Assembly (NCBI GenBank): GCA_035532535.1
Contig: DATKQT010000012.1
Location: 1 to 64,000, forward strand
Source of the DNA: Palsa-739 sp035532535
GTDB lineage: Bacteria; Actinomycetota; Thermoleophilia; Gaiellales; Gaiellaceae
Direction: 5' to 3'
Length of the DNA stretch: 64,000 nucleotides
Under the pieces are notes generated by a model. It was not told where the DNA came from and did not search any database. It worked only from the letters and a program-made list of their open reading frames with translations. Position numbers and translations under genes: made by a program. This document shows positions 24,397 to 32,511 of this stretch, one piece after another; position 1 is the stretch's first letter, and each line of letters starts with the position of its first letter.

Positions 24397-25444
24397 CGGC
24401 GATCCTCTCGGCTGCGTCGGGCCGTGCGGCTGCGCGCATGGCCGCCGCCATTGCGGCGAGTTTCGCCGGGTCGGCGAGCAACGATTCGACGAGCTGCGGA
24501 ACACGGGCGATCTCTGCTTCGGAAACGACGACGGCGCCGCCCGCGCGCTCGAACCACTCGGCGTTCTTCCGCTGATGGCCGCCGGTGGCGAACTCGCCCG
24601 GAACGAGCACGGCCGGCAGCCCTGCTGCCGCAAGCTCCCAGACCGAACCGCCCGCGCGGGCAACCGCGATGTCGGCGGCGCCGTACGCGAAGCCGATCTC
24701 GTCGATGAACGGACGCAGCACGTAGTCCGGACGCGTCGCGCGGCCGCGCATGGCCTCGTAGTCGCGCTCGCCGCACAGGTGCAGCACCGCCGGACCCGCC
24801 TGGCCCCACGCGTCGAGCGCGAGCTCGTTCAGCAGACGCGCTCCGAGCGAGCCGCCGAACACAAGCACGACCGGTCCCTCAGCAGGCAGGCCGAGCCGCT
24901 CGCGCGCCTCGGCACGCGGGGCCGGGCGCGAGCGCGCCGGCACCGGGCGTCCGACTGCGACGTACTTCGCGCCGTTCCTGCCCGGAACGGGGAGCGCGAG
25001 GAACACACGCTCGGCGAACGGCGCCGCCAGCCGGTTGGCGAGCCCGAGATGCGCATCTGCCTCGGTCAGCACAGCCGGGATGCGCCGCAGCCGCGCAGCG
25101 AGCACCATCGGCCCGGCGACGTATCCGCCACCGCCGAGGACGACGTCGGGCTTGCGCTTGTCGAGGATCCTCAGGCAGGCGACCGGCGCGGCCGCGGCGA
25201 GCGCGACAGCGCGCACCTGCGACGGCCCGAGGCGGCGCGGGAAGCCCGCGATCGCGAACTCGTCGAAGGGATAGCCGTGCTCAGGAACGAGCCGAGCCTC
25301 GACGCGATCCGGCGACCCGGCGAACGTCACTGCCACCCCGCGCTCGCGCAGCGTTTCCGCCACGGCGAGCGACGGGGCGAGATGTCCCACCGTCCCGCCC
25401 GCGGCGATCAGGCACCGAAGCTCTCTGTGTTCCGGCATGGCCAC
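24362..25444 (-). CDS. murG: Undecaprenyldiphospho-MurNAc-pentapeptide GlcNAc transferase
   Basis: MurG adds GlcNAc to lipid I to make lipid II at the inner membrane face. The 360-residue protein has the N-terminal GGTVGHLAPSLA loop (with Val in place of the usual Gly of GGTGGH), GGGGYVAGP, VFGGSLGAR at the start of the second Rossmann domain, the SRAGGS-like VARAGGSVWELAAAG and a GHQRKNAEWF donor loop (HQ-NA). The start is GTG 25444 or ATG 25438. Its first 164 bases overlap the ftsW 3' end in another frame, which is unusually long for this compact cluster. Confidence 0.94.
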   Translation of the reverse strand: MAMPEHRELRCLIAAGGTVGHLAPSLAVAETLRERGVAVTFAGSPDRVEARLVPEHGYPFDEFAIAGFPRRLGPSQVRAVALAAAAPVACLRILDKRKPDVVLGGGGYVAGPMVLAARLRRIPAVLTEADAHLGLANRLAAPFAERVFLALPVPGRNGAKYVAVGRPVPARSRPAPRAEARERLGLPAEGPVVLVFGGSLGARLLNELALDAWGQAGPAVLHLCGERDYEAMRGRATRPDYVLRPFIDEIGFAYGAADIAVARAGGSVWELAAAGLPAVLVPGEFATGGHQRKNAEWFERAGGAVVVSEAEIARVPQLVESLLADPAKLAAMAAAMRAAARPDAAERIADELVELAAAHR

Positions 25445-26516
25445 GAGCGATGTTAAGGAGGATCCCGACGGCCAGGAGGGTGATGACGAGACTCGAGCCG
25501 CCGTACGACACGAACGGGAGCGGGATCCCGGTCAGCGGAGCGAGCCCGAGAACGGCGGCGAGGTTGATCGCCGCCTGTCCGCAGATGAGGGCCGTGATCC
25601 CTGCAGCGAGGCGCTTCCCGAACGGGTCCTTGCACCCGATCGCGAGCCGCAGGCCTGCATATGCGAAGGCGCAGTAGCCGGCGACGAGGACTGCGGCGCC
25701 GACGAGCCCGAGCTCCTCGCCGATGACGGCGAAGATCATGTCGGTGTGCGCCTCCGGCAGGTAGTGGATCTTCTCGATCCCCTGGCCCAGCCCCCGGCCG
25801 AAGATTCCGCCCGACCCGAGACTGATCAGCGCCTGCACGTTCTGCAGCCCCGCGCCGAGCGGGTCCTTCCACGGATCGAGGAACGTGAACAGCCGCGCGC
25901 GCCGGTAGGGAGACGACCACGCCGCGATCGCGCCCGCGCCGAACACGATCGTGTACGCGACGCCGAGCGTCGGCAGCGGCGTCCCCGACACGAGCAGGAC
26001 GGCGCCGATCATGACGACGATGGTGATCACCGTGCCGAGGTCCGGCTCGGCGAGGATGAGCAGGCAGAACAGTCCGACCAGCAGCCCGACGGGACGTGCG
26101 AGGTCCTTCAGCGTGCGCGGCGGCGGCCGGCGCGAGAGATGCGCAGCGGCCCACACCACGAGGGCGAGCTTGGCCAGCTCGGACGGCTGGAACGTCGCAG
26201 CACCGAAGCCGATCCAGCGCCGCGCGCCGTTCACCTTGGTGCCGATGACGAGGGCGGCGAGACAGAGCGCGAGCGCAACGCCGACGAGCGTCGGCGCGAT
26301 CGCGCGCAGCTTGCGGAAGTCGGTGCGCGCGGCGACGATGAGCAACGCGAACCCGAGGAGCGCGTACATGCCCTGGCGCTCGAGATAGCCGGTCGGGTTG
26401 CCGTTGCCGAGCGCGGCCGATGCGGAGGTCGCGCTGTACACCATGATCAACCCGAAGGCGGTCAGCGCCAGGGTGACGAGGACGAGCAGCTGCCACTCGA
26501 ACGACCGCGCTCTCAC
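25281..26516 (-). CDS. ftsW: SEDS-family septal glycosyltransferase FtsW
   Basis: FtsW polymerises lipid II at the septum with its partner class B PBP. The 411-residue protein has about ten membrane helices, the SEDS signatures FQPSELAKLALV, EPDLGTV, GLGQGIEKIHYLPEAHTD and the C-terminal PFVSYGGSSL. The last helix ends near residue 358. The remaining Arg/Gly/Ala-rich tail is encoded entirely over the start of murG, so it may be poorly conserved. The GTG start at 26514-26516 overlaps the murD stop as GTGA. Confidence 0.94.
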   Translation of the reverse strand: MRARSFEWQLLVLVTLALTAFGLIMVYSATSASAALGNGNPTGYLERQGMYALLGFALLIVAARTDFRKLRAIAPTLVGVALALCLAALVIGTKVNGARRWIGFGAATFQPSELAKLALVVWAAAHLSRRPPPRTLKDLARPVGLLVGLFCLLILAEPDLGTVITIVVMIGAVLLVSGTPLPTLGVAYTIVFGAGAIAAWSSPYRRARLFTFLDPWKDPLGAGLQNVQALISLGSGGIFGRGLGQGIEKIHYLPEAHTDMIFAVIGEELGLVGAAVLVAGYCAFAYAGLRLAIGCKDPFGKRLAAGITALICGQAAINLAAVLGLAPLTGIPLPFVSYGGSSLVITLLAVGILLNIARGHAGTQRASVPDRRGRDGGTSRPVARRGGNAARARGGSDVRRVAGSRRGSARS

Positions 26517-27745
26517 TCGAGCTCCTCGACGAGCCGCCGGAACGTGTCGCCACGCTCTTCGAAGCTTCGGAACTGGTCGAAGCTCGCCGTCGCAGGCGAG
26601 AGAAGCACGACGTCTCCCGCCCGCGCGTCTGCGGTCGCGTGCGCAAGCGCGGACGCAAGATCTCCGTCACGCGCATACGCACGGCCGGCAGCGTCGAGCG
26701 CGGCCGCCAGCTCGTCGCTCGCCGCGCCGATGAGATGGATCGAGCGGACATTCGCCGGAAGCTCCTGCGCAAACGCACCGAAGTTCTCCCCTTTGAGCGA
26801 GCCGCCGAGGATCAGGTGCAGTGGCTCGTCGTACGCGGCGACGCCGCGACGCGCTGCAGCCGTGTTCGTCGCCTTCGAATCGTTGACGTACTTGACGCCG
26901 CGCAGCTCACGCACGAGCTCGAGCCGGTGCGGCACGCCGTCGAACGTGCGCAGCGCCTCGGCGATCGCTTCGTCGGGTAGGCCCGCTGCCCGTGCCGCGG
27001 CGGTCGCGGCTGCGGCGTTCTCGCGATTGTGCGCGCCCGGCATCTTCGGCTCCGCCGGGAGCGGATCGTCGGCGCCGAACTCGATCCCGTCGAGACCGAT
27101 TCCGGCGGGGACGATCTTCACCTGCGCGCGCTCGAAGATCCGCAGCTTCGCCTCGCGGTACGCCTCGAAGGTTCCGTGCCGGTCGAGATGGTCCGGCTCG
27201 AGGTTGAGCAGGACGGCGATGTCGCAGGCGAAGGTCTCCACGTCCTCGAGCTGGAAGCTCGACAGCTCGCACACGATCCACGTTCCCGGGTCGACGGTGA
27301 GCGCGACCTCGCTCAACGGCGTGTGCTCGTTGCCGGCCAGCACGGCGTCGACGCCGGCCGAGGCGAACATCGAGCCGAGCAGGCGCACCGTCGTTGTCTT
27401 CCCTTTCGTGCCGGTGACGCCGAGCACCGGATTGCCAGGCAGAAGCCGCCAGCCGAGCTCGATCTCGCTCCAGATGGGGATGCCGCGTTCGCGGGCGGCC
27501 GAGACCACGGGCGAGCGCTCCGGCACGCCGGGGCTCTTCACCACCAGTTGGACTCCCGACAGCACCGATTCGTCCTCCGTCCCGAGGCGCAATTCGACGC
27601 CGGTGCCCGCGAGCCTCCCGGTGTCGGCGTCCGCCGACCGGTCGGAGACCACGACCTCGACGCCGCGCGCTGCAAGCGCGAGCGCGGCGGCCTCGCCGGT
27701 CACGGCGAGGCCAAGCACGAGCACGCGCCGCGGGAGATCGCTCAT
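26513..27745 (-). CDS. murD: UDP-N-acetylmuramoylalanine-D-glutamate ligase
   Basis: MurD adds D-Glu to UDP-MurNAc-L-Ala. The 410-residue enzyme has the N-terminal UDP-binding loop (GLAVTGEAAA), the P-loop GTKGKTTT at 112-119, ELSSFQLE, NLEPDHLDRHG, the AHNRENAAAA hinge and NDSKATN in the C-terminal domain. The ATG at 27743-27745 begins the second dcw block, 58 bases from the divergent dehydrogenase gene. The stop overlaps ftsW as GTGA. A promoter for this block is expected in 27746-27803, but I see no convincing -10/-35 pair. Confidence 0.95.
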   Translation of the reverse strand: MSDLPRRVLVLGLAVTGEAAALALAARGVEVVVSDRSADADTGRLAGTGVELRLGTEDESVLSGVQLVVKSPGVPERSPVVSAARERGIPIWSEIELGWRLLPGNPVLGVTGTKGKTTTVRLLGSMFASAGVDAVLAGNEHTPLSEVALTVDPGTWIVCELSSFQLEDVETFACDIAVLLNLEPDHLDRHGTFEAYREAKLRIFERAQVKIVPAGIGLDGIEFGADDPLPAEPKMPGAHNRENAAAATAAARAAGLPDEAIAEALRTFDGVPHRLELVRELRGVKYVNDSKATNTAAARRGVAAYDEPLHLILGGSLKGENFGAFAQELPANVRSIHLIGAASDELAAALDAAGRAYARDGDLASALAHATADARAGDVVLLSPATASFDQFRSFEERGDTFRRLVEELE

Positions 27746-27803
27746 CCAGGCCTAGTTCGCCTTGGGGTGTTTGGGTCCTCGGATCCGGGCAGGACCGGAT
27801 CAG

Positions 27804-28781
27804 ATGCCGCGGACGACAGTGGCGGTGCTCGGAATGGGCACGATGGGCGACCCGATCGCGCGGAACCTCGTGCGCACGGGCTTCGTCGTCCGCGTCTGGA
27901 ACCGAACGCGGGAGAAAGCGGAGCCGCTCGCGCGCATGGGCGCGGTCGTGGCCGATACCCCAGCGGAGGCGGCCGACGGCGCGCACTTCGTCGTCACGAT
28001 GCTCGCCGATCTCGACGCGGTGCTCGAGACGATGGAGGGAGAGCACGGGGCTCTGGGCTCGATGGATCCCGACGCCATCTGGCTTCAGCTGTCCACGGTC
28101 GGCGTCGACGGAGCAGCATGGCTCGGGCAGCTCGCCGGCGAGCATGGCGTCGCCTACGTCGACGCACCCGTGCTCGGGACGCGTGAGCCGGCGGAGAAGG
28201 GCGAGCTCGTCATCCTCGCCGCGGGCCCGGACGAGCTGCGCACGTGGTGCGCGCCCGTGTTCGACGCGATCGGCAAGGAGACGCACTGGCTGGGAGCCGC
28301 CGGACACGGAAGCCGCATGAAGATGGTCGTGAACATGTGGCTGCTCGCGCTCACGGAGGCCGCCGCAGAGTCGGTCGCGCTTGCGGAGGCGCTCGGCGTC
28401 GACCCGCGCGAGTTCCTCGAAATCATGCGAGGCAGCCCGACCGACGCGCCGTACCTCCATATCAAGGGCGAGGCGATCCTCGACCGCAATCTGGAACCGA
28501 GCTTCAAGCTTCGTCTCGCGGCGAAGGACGCGCGCCTCGTGCTCGACGCGGCGGGACGCACCGGGATCGAGCCTCGCCTACTCCGCGCCACGCGCGACTC
28601 GTTCCTGCGCGCGATCGCGCTCGGGCACGGCGACGACGACATGGCTGCGACCTATTTCGCAACGGCGAAGGATGACTATCGGAGCACGCGGGCGACTTCC
28701 GGGTGGCCGTCGTCGGCGCCGATGACGCGGTCGACGGATCCGTCCGGGAGCGGCAGCACCGGCAGCTCGCCGAGCAGATAG
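27804..28781 (+). CDS. NAD(P)-dependent beta-hydroxyacid dehydrogenase (3-hydroxyisobutyrate dehydrogenase-like)
   Basis: The 325-residue protein has the Rossmann motif GMGTMGDPIARNL at the N-terminus, the substrate-binding DAPVLGT segment and the catalytic lysine in GHGSRMKMVVN. Relatives reduce or oxidise 3-hydroxyisobutyrate, tartronate semialdehyde or act as imine/glyoxylate reductases. It is the only plus-strand gene inside the dcw cluster and splits it in two. The last 35 residues are Ser/Thr/Pro-rich and lie antisense to the small methyltransferase-like gene (106-base convergent overlap), so the true family domain probably ends near residue 290. The ATG at 27804 is directly before the Rossmann strand. 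Confidence 0.87.
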   Translation: MPRTTVAVLGMGTMGDPIARNLVRTGFVVRVWNRTREKAEPLARMGAVVADTPAEAADGAHFVVTMLADLDAVLETMEGEHGALGSMDPDAIWLQLSTVGVDGAAWLGQLAGEHGVAYVDAPVLGTREPAEKGELVILAAGPDELRTWCAPVFDAIGKETHWLGAAGHGSRMKMVVNMWLLALTEAAAESVALAEALGVDPREFLEIMRGSPTDAPYLHIKGEAILDRNLEPSFKLRLAAKDARLVLDAAGRTGIEPRLLRATRDSFLRAIALGHGDDDMAATYFATAKDDYRSTRATSGWPSSAPMTRSTDPSGSGSTGSSPSR

Positions 28782-28927
28782 TCGAGGCGCGGGTCGGCGA
28801 GCTCCGCGAGCAGTCGTTCGAGCTCGTCCACGGACGGCTCCAGGATGACGATCTCGTCGAAGCCGTCGAAGCTGTCCAGCGCGCCACGCGCTGCCGCAGC
28901 GCCGAGCACGCACACGACGCCGCTCAC
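28676..28927 (-). CDS. Small methyltransferase-like (Rossmann-type) protein coupled to mraY
   Basis: The 83-residue protein resembles a shrunken class I methyltransferase: a first strand with VCVLGAAAARG, an acidic end of strand 2 in IVILEPSVDELERLL, and the tell-tale LPLPDGSVDRVIGADD followed by HPEVARVLR. The glycine-rich SAM loop is atypical and the C-terminal half of a real methyltransferase is missing, so SAM binding is doubtful. The GTG at 28925-28927 overlaps the mraY stop as GTGA, which argues that it is translated. It may be a degenerate remnant or a regulatory Rossmann protein. I know of no dcw-cluster member of this kind. Confidence 0.6.
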   Translation of the reverse strand: MSGVVCVLGAAAARGALDSFDGFDEIVILEPSVDELERLLAELADPRLDYLLGELPVLPLPDGSVDRVIGADDGHPEVARVLR

Positions 28928-29934
28928 GCCTGGTGGAAGTAGTACCGGTAGAAGAGCGCGAAGCCGGCGGCGCAGAGGATCCCGGCGACGATCCAGAAGC
29001 GCACCATGATCTTCGTCTCGGACCACGCCTTCATCACGAAATGGTGGTGGATCGGCGCCATGAGGAACACGCGTCGCCCGAGATATCTGAACGACACCAC
29101 CTGGATGATCACGGAGAGCGCCTCGATGACGTAGATGCCGCCGATGAAGAGGAGCAGCACCTCGGTCTTCGTCATGATCGCGAACGTCGCGAGCGCGCCG
29201 CCGAGCGCCATCGACCCGGTGTCGCCCATGATCACCTCGGCGGGGAACGCGTTGTACCAGAGGAATCCGACGAGCGCTCCGATGAGGGCCGCGCCGATGA
29301 TGGCGAGATCGAGCTTTGTCAGGTTGCGCTGCGCGGGGATCGGGCTCGAGCGGACGTACGAGACGACCATCATCGCCATGAATGTGAACAGCGCGATGAT
29401 CCCGGTGCCTGCGGCGAGGCCGTCGAGACCATCGGCGAGATTCGTCCCGTTCGACGCTCCCGCGATGATGAGGAAGAGGAACGGGTACCAACCCCACGAG
29501 AGCGGGGCGGAGACGTTCGCGATCGGGATGTAGACGTCGGTGCTGAGGTGGAGATGACGCGCGGCGATCGCAACCACCACCGTCACCGCGGCGAGCAGCA
29601 ACATCTTCCAGCGGCCGCGCAGGCCGAGCGAGCGCTGGTGCGTCAGCTTGATGAAGTCGTCGAGGAAGCCGATGCCGCCGCACGCGACCGTCGCGAACAG
29701 CACGGTGAGCGACTGGAGGCGGAAGTGGCTCACCGGCAGGAATCCGACCGTTGCCGCAAAGAGGATCAGGAGGCCGCCCATCGTCGGTACGCCCTGTTTC
29801 GAGGAGTGATGTGCGAGGAGGTCCTCGCGGACGTGCTGCCCGAACTCGTTGCGACGCAGGAACGCGATGAAGCGCGGCCCGATCGCGATCGACACGATCA
29901 GCGCGACGAGCGCGGCGACGAGGACCCTACTCAC
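28924..29934 (-). CDS. mraY: Phospho-N-acetylmuramoyl-pentapeptide transferase
   Basis: MraY makes lipid I by moving phospho-MurNAc-pentapeptide to undecaprenyl phosphate. The 336-residue, ten-helix protein has the motifs HHSSKQGVPTMGG, FLDDFIKL (Asp pair), the NLADGLDGLAAG segment, WYNAFPAEVIMGDTGSMALGG and MAPIHHHF (His cluster). The GTG at 29932-29934 overlaps the murF stop by eight bases. Its own stop overlaps the 83-residue downstream gene as GTGA. Confidence 0.96.
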   Translation of the reverse strand: MSRVLVAALVALIVSIAIGPRFIAFLRRNEFGQHVREDLLAHHSSKQGVPTMGGLLILFAATVGFLPVSHFRLQSLTVLFATVACGGIGFLDDFIKLTHQRSLGLRGRWKMLLLAAVTVVVAIAARHLHLSTDVYIPIANVSAPLSWGWYPFLFLIIAGASNGTNLADGLDGLAAGTGIIALFTFMAMMVVSYVRSSPIPAQRNLTKLDLAIIGAALIGALVGFLWYNAFPAEVIMGDTGSMALGGALATFAIMTKTEVLLLFIGGIYVIEALSVIIQVVSFRYLGRRVFLMAPIHHHFVMKAWSETKIMVRFWIVAGILCAAGFALFYRYYFHQA

Positions 29935-31126
29935 CGAGTGCCTCGGCGACGACCTCGAGGCCGACCGACCGTGAGCCCTTGACGAGCACCGCGTCCCCGG
30001 GCCGAACGATCTCGCGCGCGACCGCGACCGCCTCCGCGGCCGTGGGCGCCCACGCGTCGGGGTCGTAGCCCCGGGCCAGCTCGCCGACACCGATCACGAT
30101 CGCAACGGTTCCGGCTGCGCGCCCGATCTCCTCGTGGTAGCGCCGTGCATCCGGCCCGAGCTCCGCCATGTCGCCGAGGATCGCGACCGTACGCCGGCCG
30201 TCGGCGCGCTCCTGCAGATACTCGAGCGCCGCCCGCATCGCCACCGGGTTCGCGTTCCAGGCGTCGTTGATGAGGAGTCCGCCGCCCGGCAGCTCCCGCT
30301 CCTGCGAGCGCCAGCGCGAGAACTCCACCTCGACCGGCTCGTCCGGCGCCGGATAGCCGAGCGCCTCGAGCGTGGCGAGCGCCGCCGCCGCGTTCTCGGC
30401 CTGATGGCGGGCGCCGAAGGAGAACTCCACGCCGTTCACGACCGCGTGGCCGTCGCGCATCTCGACGTCGTGCGCGCCGAAACGGCGAACGGCCAGCCCG
30501 GCAGGAACGAACGGCTCCAGCACCGGGGCATTCTCCGGCAGGACCGCGACCTCCACGAAGTGGAGCAGCTCCGCCTTCGCTTTCGCGACGTTCTCGATGG
30601 TGCCGAGCGCCTCGAGGTGCACGGGCGTGATCGATGTGATGACCCCGACGTGCGGACGGGCGATCTCGGCGAGCGCACGGATCTGCCCGGCGCCGCGCAT
30701 GCCCATCTCCGTCACGACCACGTCGGTGTCGGCCTCGACGCGACACAGGGTGAGGGGCAAGCCGATCTCGTTGTTGAACCCGTCCTCGGCCGCGACGACG
30801 TTCGCGCGCGGGCGCAGGAGCGCCGTGAGGATGTCCTTCGTCGACGTCTTTCCGACCGAGCCCGTGATGGCGACGACGGGGACTGCGATGCGCTCGCGGA
30901 CGGCGCGCCCGATGGCGGCGAGCGCCGCGAAGTCGTCGTCGGGCACGAGGGTCGCCGTGGCGCCGTTCGCGCGGGCGTGCTCGAGATACGCGACGCCTCC
31001 GCGGACCGCGACGAAGAGGTCGCCCGGCCGCACACGGCGCGAGTCGATCTGAACGCCGGTGACCTCCTCGGCGTCCGTCTCGAGCCTGCCCAGCCCGCGC
31101 GCCGCATCGACGGGCAGCGGGATCAG
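29927..31126 (-). CDS. murF: UDP-MurNAc-tripeptide-D-alanyl-D-alanine ligase, CTG start
   Basis: MurF adds D-Ala-D-Ala to the UDP-MurNAc-tripeptide. The protein has the DSRRVRPGDLFVAVRG segment, the P-loop TGSVGKTSTKD and the hinge motif near ARHQAENAAAAL, then NDAWNANP in the C-terminal domain. No ATG, GTG or TTG exists in frame before the conserved DSRR block except a GTG inside it. A CTG at 31124-31126 overlaps the murE stop as CTGA, is preceded by GGGAG at a 7-base spacing, and gives an N-terminus of the normal 27 residues before DSRR. With this start the protein has 399 residues. Confidence 0.9.
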   Translation of the reverse strand: MIPLPVDAARGLGRLETDAEEVTGVQIDSRRVRPGDLFVAVRGGVAYLEHARANGATATLVPDDDFAALAAIGRAVRERIAVPVVAITGSVGKTSTKDILTALLRPRANVVAAEDGFNNEIGLPLTLCRVEADTDVVVTEMGMRGAGQIRALAEIARPHVGVITSITPVHLEALGTIENVAKAKAELLHFVEVAVLPENAPVLEPFVPAGLAVRRFGAHDVEMRDGHAVVNGVEFSFGARHQAENAAAALATLEALGYPAPDEPVEVEFSRWRSQERELPGGGLLINDAWNANPVAMRAALEYLQERADGRRTVAILGDMAELGPDARRYHEEIGRAAGTVAIVIGVGELARGYDPDAWAPTAAEAVAVAREIVRPGDAVLVKGSRSVGLEVVAEALGE

Positions 31127-32499
31127 GTACGGGCTCCCAGCACGCGCAACGCGTCGCGCGCAGCTTCGCGATCGTCGAACGGGATCGTCCGGTCGCCGAA
31201 CTCCTGTCCTTGCTCGGCGCCTTTGCCGGCGATGAGGACGACGTCGCCGTCACGCGCGAGCTCGACGGCGCGCGCAATCGCCTCCGCGCGATCGGGCACC
31301 ACCTCGACCCCGCTCGTCGTACCCGCGACGATCTCCTCGATGATCGCCTGCGGATCCTCGCTACGCGGGTTGTCGGACGTGACGATGGCCACGTCGGCGA
31401 GCTCGGACGCGATCCGCCCCATCACCGGCCGCTTGCCGCGATCGCGATCGCCGCCCGCGCCGACGACGACGAGCACACGGCCCCGCGTCATGTCGCGCGC
31501 CGCGCGCAGCACCTTCTCGAGCGCGTCCGGCTTGTGCGCGTAGTCGACGATCACCGTGAACGGCTGCCCCTCCTCGACGGTCTCGAACCGGCCCGGCACG
31601 CCGCGCACCGATTCGACGCCTCGCTTGATCGCGTCGTCGTCGATGCCGAGCACACGAGCGGCCGCGATCGCACCCAGCGCGTTCTCGACGTTGAAGCGCC
31701 CGCGCAGCCTGAGCTCGATTCCCTCGAGCGCAGTCGCATCGTCTCCGGTGAACGTGACGGCGTCCGGCAGCTCGGCCGCGAGCCTTCGTCCGTACTCGTC
31801 ACCGACGTTCACGACCGCCGGCGTCGCTGCGCTGAAGAGCCGCCGCTTCGCCTGGAAGTACGACTCCATGTCGCCGTGGAAGTCGAGATGGTCCTGGCTC
31901 AGGTTCGTGAACACGAGCACGGCGAACCGCACACCATCGAGGCGATGCAGCTCCGAGGCGTGCGACGACGCCTCCATCGCGCACGAGCGGTCGCCGGCGT
32001 CGAGCATCTCGCGGAACGTCCGCTGCAGATCGATCGCCTCCGGTGTCGTGCGCAGGACGCCGCGCCTCTCACCGCCCACGCGCGCCTCGACCGTTCCGAG
32101 AAGGCCCGGCCGACGGCCCGCGGCCGCGAGGATCGCGTACAGGAGAAACGACGTCGTTGTCTTGCCGCTCGTCCCGGTGACCCCCGCGACCTGCAGCTCC
32201 TCGGTCGGCCGGCCGAAGAACGCATCGGCGCCGAGCGCCATCGCAGCGCGAGCGTCCGGAACGACGATCTGGGGCACGTCGACGGCGAGCGGCTGTTCGA
32301 CGACGAGGGCGACGGCGCCGTTCGCGACTGCCTGCGGCGCGAAGTCGTGCCCGTCCGCGCGTTCGCCGCGGACGCAGAAGAACAGGGCACCCGGCCCCGC
32401 GTCTCTCGCGTCATAGACGAGATCGAGCACCTCGACATTGGCCGGCCCGACGACCTCCGCCGCTCCAAGCGCAGCGGCGAGGCGCTCAAGTTGCATCAT
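31123..32499 (-). CDS. murE: UDP-MurNAc-tripeptide synthetase, meso-diaminopimelate adding
   Basis: MurE adds the third residue of the peptidoglycan stem. The 458-residue enzyme has the P-loop TGTSGKTTT at 108-116, EASSHASE, NLSQDHLDFHGDME, the FNVENALGA hinge and the DNPR motif at 376-379 (DNPRSEDP). DNPR is the known determinant for meso-diaminopimelate instead of lysine, so the cell wall should be of the DAP type. The ATG at 32497-32499 lies 12 bases after the ftsI stop. The alternative second ATG is one codon later. Confidence 0.96.
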   Translation of the reverse strand: MMQLERLAAALGAAEVVGPANVEVLDLVYDARDAGPGALFFCVRGERADGHDFAPQAVANGAVALVVEQPLAVDVPQIVVPDARAAMALGADAFFGRPTEELQVAGVTGTSGKTTTSFLLYAILAAAGRRPGLLGTVEARVGGERRGVLRTTPEAIDLQRTFREMLDAGDRSCAMEASSHASELHRLDGVRFAVLVFTNLSQDHLDFHGDMESYFQAKRRLFSAATPAVVNVGDEYGRRLAAELPDAVTFTGDDATALEGIELRLRGRFNVENALGAIAAARVLGIDDDAIKRGVESVRGVPGRFETVEEGQPFTVIVDYAHKPDALEKVLRAARDMTRGRVLVVVGAGGDRDRGKRPVMGRIASELADVAIVTSDNPRSEDPQAIIEEIVAGTTSGVEVVPDRAEAIARAVELARDGDVVLIAGKGAEQGQEFGDRTIPFDDREAARDALRVLGART

Positions 32500-32511
32500 C
32501 TCGAGGCGAGT

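Noticed and set aside
26639..26980. Small plus-strand frame within murD
   Set aside because: It is antisense to murD and has no start signal or domain.
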